DNA from: Hymenobacter swuensis DY53
Lineage (GTDB): Bacteria; Bacteroidota; Bacteroidia; Cytophagales; Hymenobacteraceae
Reading direction: 5' to 3'
NCBI RefSeq assembly: GCF_000576555.1
Contig: NZ_CP007145.1
Span: forward strand, 2,976,001-3,040,000
DNA length: 64,000 nt
Shown here piece by piece: positions 60,202 through 64,000 of the stretch (position 1 is the first letter of the stretch; the number at the start of each line of letters is the position of its first letter). The notes under the pieces are model-generated. The model was not told the DNA's origin. It did no database searches and saw nothing but the letters and a program-made list of their open reading frames with translations. Made by a program: the position numbers and the translations under genes.

Positions 60202-62016
60202 ATGCCCGTTTCCGTGTTTCGTCTGCTGCCCGGCGCTGCCCTGTTGGGCGCCGCTGTGCTTCTTCCCGGCTGTTCGCCCCTGTCCAAAGTCCTGAAGCAG
60301 GCCCAGACCGGGCAGGAACTCACGGTGCAACCCATGGTGCTGGAAAGCAACGGCGAGAATGTGCTGTTTGAGGTGACGGTCAAAGTGCCGGACAGTCATT
60401 TGCGCAAGGGCGCGGCCTATAACCTGGGACTCACGTACCGCTACAACAACGGCCTGCGCGAGGATACCGTGGGCCGCCTCACGTTCATCTCGGGCGAATA
60501 CGTGTACGACGAGCAGAAAAAGGATCAGCTCGTTATCCGCAAGCAGTTCTCCTTCCCGTACTCGCCCCAGAAAAGCCCCGGCGAGCTGCTGGCCCTGCCC
60601 GATGCCCGCGAAACTAAGCCCGGCGGCAAGCGGGTGAAGGGCAAGGAAATCCGGCTAGCCCGGGGCATCGTGACTACCAGCCGCCTGGTGGTGCGCCAGG
60701 ATACGGCCATTACACTGCTGCCTGAAACGGCCGATAACAACATGAGCGGCACGCGGGTGCTGCCTTTCTTCTTCGACGCGGGCAAGGCCGAAATCCGCAA
60801 CTTTCTGGGCACCAACGTGGCGGCGCTGGAAGATTTCATCGAGGCCAACCAGCACACCGAGCGGGTGATGATTGTGGCTGGCCACTCGCCCGACTCCCTG
60901 GACCGTCAAGACCCGCGTCTGGCCGACAAGCGCGTGAAGGCGCTGATGAATTACTACAAAAAACGCGTCGATACTGATTCCTACCTTAACAAAGTCAGCC
61001 AGATTGACTTCGAAACCGAGGCCTACCACCGCCGCTGGGACCTGTTCCTGAATAAAGTACAGCAGTCGGCCCTGAAGCCGGGGCAAGTCGACTCGGTGCT
61101 CCTGCTCATCAACGACACGCCCGGCACTTACGCGGCTAAAGAGCAAAGCCTGCATCGGCTCAGCTTCTACGACTACCTCGACCAGTACATCTACCCCGTG
61201 ATGCGCTTCGGGACGGTAGCGGTGCGCTACTCCGCGCCCAAGCGCTACGATTCCGAGATTTACCTGCTCTCCAAAAAGATTGTGGAAAAGCAGACCGAGG
61301 CCGATGCTCTCACGCCCGAGGAACTGCGCTACTCGGCCAGCCTCACGCCGCTGCTGGCCGAAAAACAGCGCATTTATGAAACGGCTGTAGCTACCACGGG
61401 CTTGTGGCAGGCCTACCACAACCTGGCCGTGGTGCTGCTGCTACGCTCCGAGAAGGAGGTTAACCCAAAAGTGCAGCGGGCCTACCTGCGCCGGGCCGCC
61501 GTGAACTTCACGCTGGCCGCCCACCGCAACCCCACAGCCGAGCTGTTCTACCGCGTGGGCAGCGCCTACCACCGCGCCGGCGACAAGCTGGAGGCCCTCC
61601 AGAATTATGACTACGCCATCAAGCTGGGTGGCCCCCGTGCCGTGCTCAGCAAGATTTTTGCCGATAAGGCCGCCTTGGAAATTGAGATAGGCCAGCTCGA
61701 TGATGCGTTGCGCAGCCTCAGCTTCAGCTCCAAGACCTACCAGAACATCATGAACCGCGCCCTCATTTACGTGCTGAAAGGCAACTACCAGGGCGCGGCC
61801 GACATCTATGCCCAGGCCATTGCCCTGCGCCCCCAAGATCCGCTGCTTTATTACTGCCTCGCCATTGTGGCCGCCCGCCAGCAGAACGAGCCCGCCATGG
61901 CCATGCACCTGCGCCGCGCCGTGCAGCTGGACCGCACCTACGCCAACCGCGCCGTAGAGGACCTGGAGTTCCGCGACTTCGCCAAAGGCAAGCAGTTCAT
62001 GGAAGTGTTGCGTTAG
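60202..62016 (+). CDS. Lipoprotein with OmpA-like and TPR domains
   Basis: This 604-residue exported lipoprotein has the signal LLPGAALLGAAVLLPGC, acylated Cys near 24. Residues about 35-110 are a beta-rich domain, followed by a region reading VLPFFFDAGKAEIRNFLG that begins an OmpA-C-like segment (about 195-275, ending DPRLADKRVKALMNYYKK). This would bind peptidoglycan if the fold is intact. The C-terminal third has tetratricopeptide repeats (AELFYRVGSAYHRAGDKLEA, then LIYVLKGNYQGAADIYAQAI). Such an arrangement suggests an envelope scaffold. The family is not recognised beyond these domains. The ATG at 60202 matches the signal peptide. Confidence 0.75.
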   Translation: MPVSVFRLLPGAALLGAAVLLPGCSPLSKVLKQAQTGQELTVQPMVLESNGENVLFEVTVKVPDSHLRKGAAYNLGLTYRYNNGLREDTVGRLTFISGEYVYDEQKKDQLVIRKQFSFPYSPQKSPGELLALPDARETKPGGKRVKGKEIRLARGIVTTSRLVVRQDTAITLLPETADNNMSGTRVLPFFFDAGKAEIRNFLGTNVAALEDFIEANQHTERVMIVAGHSPDSLDRQDPRLADKRVKALMNYYKKRVDTDSYLNKVSQIDFETEAYHRRWDLFLNKVQQSALKPGQVDSVLLLINDTPGTYAAKEQSLHRLSFYDYLDQYIYPVMRFGTVAVRYSAPKRYDSEIYLLSKKIVEKQTEADALTPEELRYSASLTPLLAEKQRIYETAVATTGLWQAYHNLAVVLLLRSEKEVNPKVQRAYLRRAAVNFTLAAHRNPTAELFYRVGSAYHRAGDKLEALQNYDYAIKLGGPRAVLSKIFADKAALEIEIGQLDDALRSLSFSSKTYQNIMNRALIYVLKGNYQGAADIYAQAIALRPQDPLLYYCLAIVAARQQNEPAMAMHLRRAVQLDRTYANRAVEDLEFRDFAKGKQFMEVLR

Positions 62017-62043
62017 TTTTAGTTAACCTGTCGAAACAAAACG

Positions 62044-62247
62044 ATGCATGTATCTTCTCTCTTACTGAATGAAACCGCATCCCTCGACTATTTAATGAGA
62101 GGAGTAGGTCTCTGTGCTTTCCTTATCGCAGGGATTAGCATCTGGCCTGCTGTGAAAGAGTCTGAAACGCCGAATAATGGCGGGACATTCAGAGTGGTAT
62201 ACGCTCTTCTCTTTTTCCTATTCGGACTATTTTGCTTTAATGTATAG
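62044..62247 (+). CDS. Small membrane protein, unknown
   Basis: This is a 67-residue predicted inner-membrane protein with two hydrophobic segments (GVGLCAFLIAGISIW, residues about 20-34, and VVYALLFFLFGLFCFNV, at the C-terminal end). No family is recognised. Its DNA is markedly AT-richer than its neighbours, and it starts 27 bp after the lipoprotein gene stop. A spurious frame is possible, but the clean two-helix pattern favours a real gene. Confidence 0.55.
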   Translation: MHVSSLLLNETASLDYLMRGVGLCAFLIAGISIWPAVKESETPNNGGTFRVVYALLFFLFGLFCFNV

Positions 62248-62485
62248 AGTACCAACCCCATGTGAAAGCAAACCTTTTCTGGAAATGATGTAGCGTGAGG
62301 TCAGATGAGGAGTTTTATGTTTGGCCAGCCGCTCTGGTGGCGTCACTAGCGCCGTGTAGGCCCGTCGAACATTAAACTCACCATCTCACTATTTCCCCAT
62401 CTCACCGCTTCGTTGTAGCTTTACGGGCCGGACTTGCGCCGGCTTTTTGTTTCTGAACCGTCTTTTTTGACTTTCCTAACCGATT

Positions 62486-63469
62486 ATGCGGACCATCCAA
62501 TTCCGGGAAGCCCTGCGTGAAGCCATGTCTGAGGAAATGCGTCGCGACGCGAGCGTATTTCTGATGGGCGAAGAAGTTGCCGAATACAACGGCGCCTACA
62601 AAGTAAGCCAGGGCATGCTCGACGAATTCGGCCCGGAGCGCGTGATTGACACGCCCATTGCCGAGCTGGGTTTCGCCGGTATCGGCGTGGGAGCGGCCAT
62701 CAACGGCCTTAAGCCCATCATCGAGTTCATGACCTTCAACTTCTCGTTGGTGGCCATCGACCAGGTGATTAACTCGGCCGCTAAAATCATGTCGATGTCG
62801 GGTGGACAGTACACCTGCCCCATCGTGTTCCGCGGGCCGACCGGCAACGCCGGCATGCTGTCCTCGCAGCACTCCCAGAACTTTGAGAACTGGTTTGCCA
62901 ACACGCCCGGCCTGAAAGTAGTGGTTCCTTCTACTCCCTATGACGCCAAAGGCCTACTGAAATCGGCTATCCGCGACGCCGATCCGGTGATTTTCATGGA
63001 GTCGGAGCTGATGTACGGCGACAAGGGCGAGGTGCCCGAGGAGGAGTACCTCATTCCGATTGGCAAAGCCAACGTAGTGCGCCCCGGTGAAAGCGTGACC
63101 CTCGTGAGCTTCGGCAAGATGATGAAAGTAGCCTTGGCTGCCGCCGACGAGCTGGCCAAGGAAGGCATCACCGCCGAAGTAATTGATCTGCGCTCCGTAC
63201 GTCCCATCGACTACGATACGCTCATCGAATCGGTGAAGAAAACCAACCGCATGGTGGTGGTAGAGGAAGCCTGGCCGCTGGCTAGCATCAGCTCGGAACT
63301 GGCCTACATGGTGCAGCGCCGCGCCTTCGACTTTCTCGATGCTCCCGTGCTGCGCATCACCTGCATGGACGTGCCCCTGCCATACGCTCCTACCCTCATC
63401 GAAGCCTCCCTGCCCAACGTGGAGCGCACCGTGAAGGCCGTGAAGGAAGTGCTGTACGTGAGCAAATAA
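62486..63469 (+). CDS. pdhB: Pyruvate dehydrogenase E1 component, beta subunit
   Basis: It forms the pyrimidine-binding half of the alpha2beta2 E1 enzyme that decarboxylates pyruvate for acetyl-CoA formation. The 327-residue protein is full length: REALREAMSEEMRRDASVFLMGEEVAEYNGAYKV (first helix to the ThDP-contacting GEEV), DTPIAELGFAGIGVGAA, EFMTFNFSLVAIDQ, FRGPTGNAGMLSSQHSQ (with the catalytic-loop His) and the C-terminal domain TLVSFGKMM, IDLRSVRPIDYDT, VVVEEAWPLASI and PLPYAPTLI. The alpha subunit gene is not adjacent. The ATG at 62486 fits. A hairpin terminator follows. Confidence 0.95.
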   Translation: MRTIQFREALREAMSEEMRRDASVFLMGEEVAEYNGAYKVSQGMLDEFGPERVIDTPIAELGFAGIGVGAAINGLKPIIEFMTFNFSLVAIDQVINSAAKIMSMSGGQYTCPIVFRGPTGNAGMLSSQHSQNFENWFANTPGLKVVVPSTPYDAKGLLKSAIRDADPVIFMESELMYGDKGEVPEEEYLIPIGKANVVRPGESVTLVSFGKMMKVALAAADELAKEGITAEVIDLRSVRPIDYDTLIESVKKTNRMVVVEEAWPLASISSELAYMVQRRAFDFLDAPVLRITCMDVPLPYAPTLIEASLPNVERTVKAVKEVLYVSK

Positions 63470-63491
63470 GCAGGACCGATTTCCTGCATCT

Positions 63492-63527
63492 AACCGGCCC
63501 CGTTCCTGCTCAGGATCGGGGCCGGTT
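63492..63527 (+). terminator. Terminator of pdhB
   Basis: AACCGGCCCCG at 63492-63502 pairs perfectly with 63517-63527 around a 14-base loop; the following stretch is only modestly T-rich. Confidence 0.75.
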
Positions 63528-63615
63528 GGCTTTGGGCACCAGCGGGCCGGATGGCCCACCGGCTCCCGAGCGGCTCATTTTGCGTATCTTTTGCCCCAAC
63601 CCACCCTGCCCGTTT

Positions 63616-64000
63616 ATGAATCACCGGCTGCATCTGCGCTTTGAACAACTGGAACACGCCACCACCCGCATGCTGGATGCCGTAGCAGCCTTGGGGCCTA
63701 AAGCCACCCAGTCGCCGGGCCCGGGGCAATGGTCGGCGGCGCAGGTGGTGCAGCATCTGGTGGTATCAGAAACGGGTATTGGACAATACATGGAGAAGAA
63801 GCTGCTACAGGCCGAATCACTGGAACACTCCGGTCTGGCAGCGTTTCTGAAGTCGCGGCTGCTGCGGGTAGCGCTGCGGCTGCCGTTCACGCGCTTCAAG
63901 GTACCCTCTTACTTGGAAAAGCTTACTCCGACGGAGGTGCCGCCACTGCCGGAGCTGCAAGCCGAGTGGGCGGCAGTACGCCGCCGGCTGGAGCGCCTGC
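63616..64000 (+). CDS. DinB-like protein, 3' part outside window
   Basis: Only the first 128 residues are in the window. The segment FEQLEHATTRMLDAVAAL (first helix), PGPGQWSAAQVVQHLVVSE (metal-site helix with the His) and ETGIGQYMEKKL are typical of the DinB/YfiT four-helix bundle, a family of metal-dependent thiol- or hydrolase-like proteins without a firm general function. The ATG at 63616 follows a long inter-gene stretch after the pdhB terminator. Confidence 0.75.
   Translation, partial: MNHRLHLRFEQLEHATTRMLDAVAALGPKATQSPGPGQWSAAQVVQHLVVSETGIGQYMEKKLLQAESLEHSGLAAFLKSRLLRVALRLPFTRFKVPSYLEKLTPTEVPPLPELQAEWAAVRRRLERL

Overview
The window looks like chromosome of a high-GC member of the Bacteroidota, most likely Hymenobacteraceae (a Hymenobacter-like genome). 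The evidence is SusC/SusD pairs, FecR/ECF-sigma signalling, type IX secretion (T9SS) C-terminal domains, Bacteroidota-style promoters (TTG ... TANNTTTG), few Shine-Dalgarno sites and GC-rich genes interrupted by AT-richer intergenic DNA. No rRNA, tRNA, CRISPR array, transposase or phage gene was seen.

Layout. (1) 1-4072, minus strand: an ECF sigma factor, a PafA-type alkaline phosphatase, a FecR anti-sigma factor and the start of a TonB-dependent receptor with an STN domain. (2) 4310-12476: a purine (urate) catabolism cluster. The minus-strand genes are allB, allC, allE, uraD, uraH, a DUF4375/DMP19 gene and a DUF6986-type aldolase-like gene; divergent from them is a membrane-bound, cytochrome-c-fused urate oxidase (PuuD type). 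Together they would take urate to ureidoglycolate. (3) 12488-23511: an outer-membrane beta-barrel receptor, a small secreted paralogue of its N-terminal domain, a DUF2459 protein, a STAS-like protein, hisS, a small lipoprotein, hutH and a T9SS type-B-sorted protein. (4) 23535-57606: a large L-arabinan/L-arabinose utilisation locus. It holds a LacI regulator in a tight operon with an exonuclease and a CNB-CBS-DUF294 protein, GH51, five GH43 enzymes, GH127, GH27, SusC/SusD, an SSS sugar symporter, araA, araB, araD, a mutarotase lipoprotein, transketolase, transaldolase and a HAD phosphatase. (5) 58258-64000: ybaB, a GT2 glycosyltransferase, PspC, an OmpA/TPR lipoprotein, a small membrane protein, pdhB and a partial DinB-like gene.

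How it works together. Arabinan fragments would be bound and imported by SusC/SusD, trimmed by surface, secreted and periplasmic GH43, GH51, GH127 and GH27 enzymes, taken up as arabinose by the SSS symporter, and converted by AraA, AraB and AraD to xylulose-5-phosphate, which transketolase and transaldolase pass into central metabolism. Seven copies of one 16-bp palindrome (core ACACAATCGTTTGTGT or its reverse complement) lie upstream of lacI, GH51, transketolase, araA, galM and susC (two copies). This defines a candidate LacI regulon directly from the sequence.

A second layer is a set of intergenic palindromic repeats. These include simple hairpins with near-perfect 29-37 bp arms, and two composite elements of about 180 bp, 31.6 kb apart, that share an identical 26-bp palindrome.
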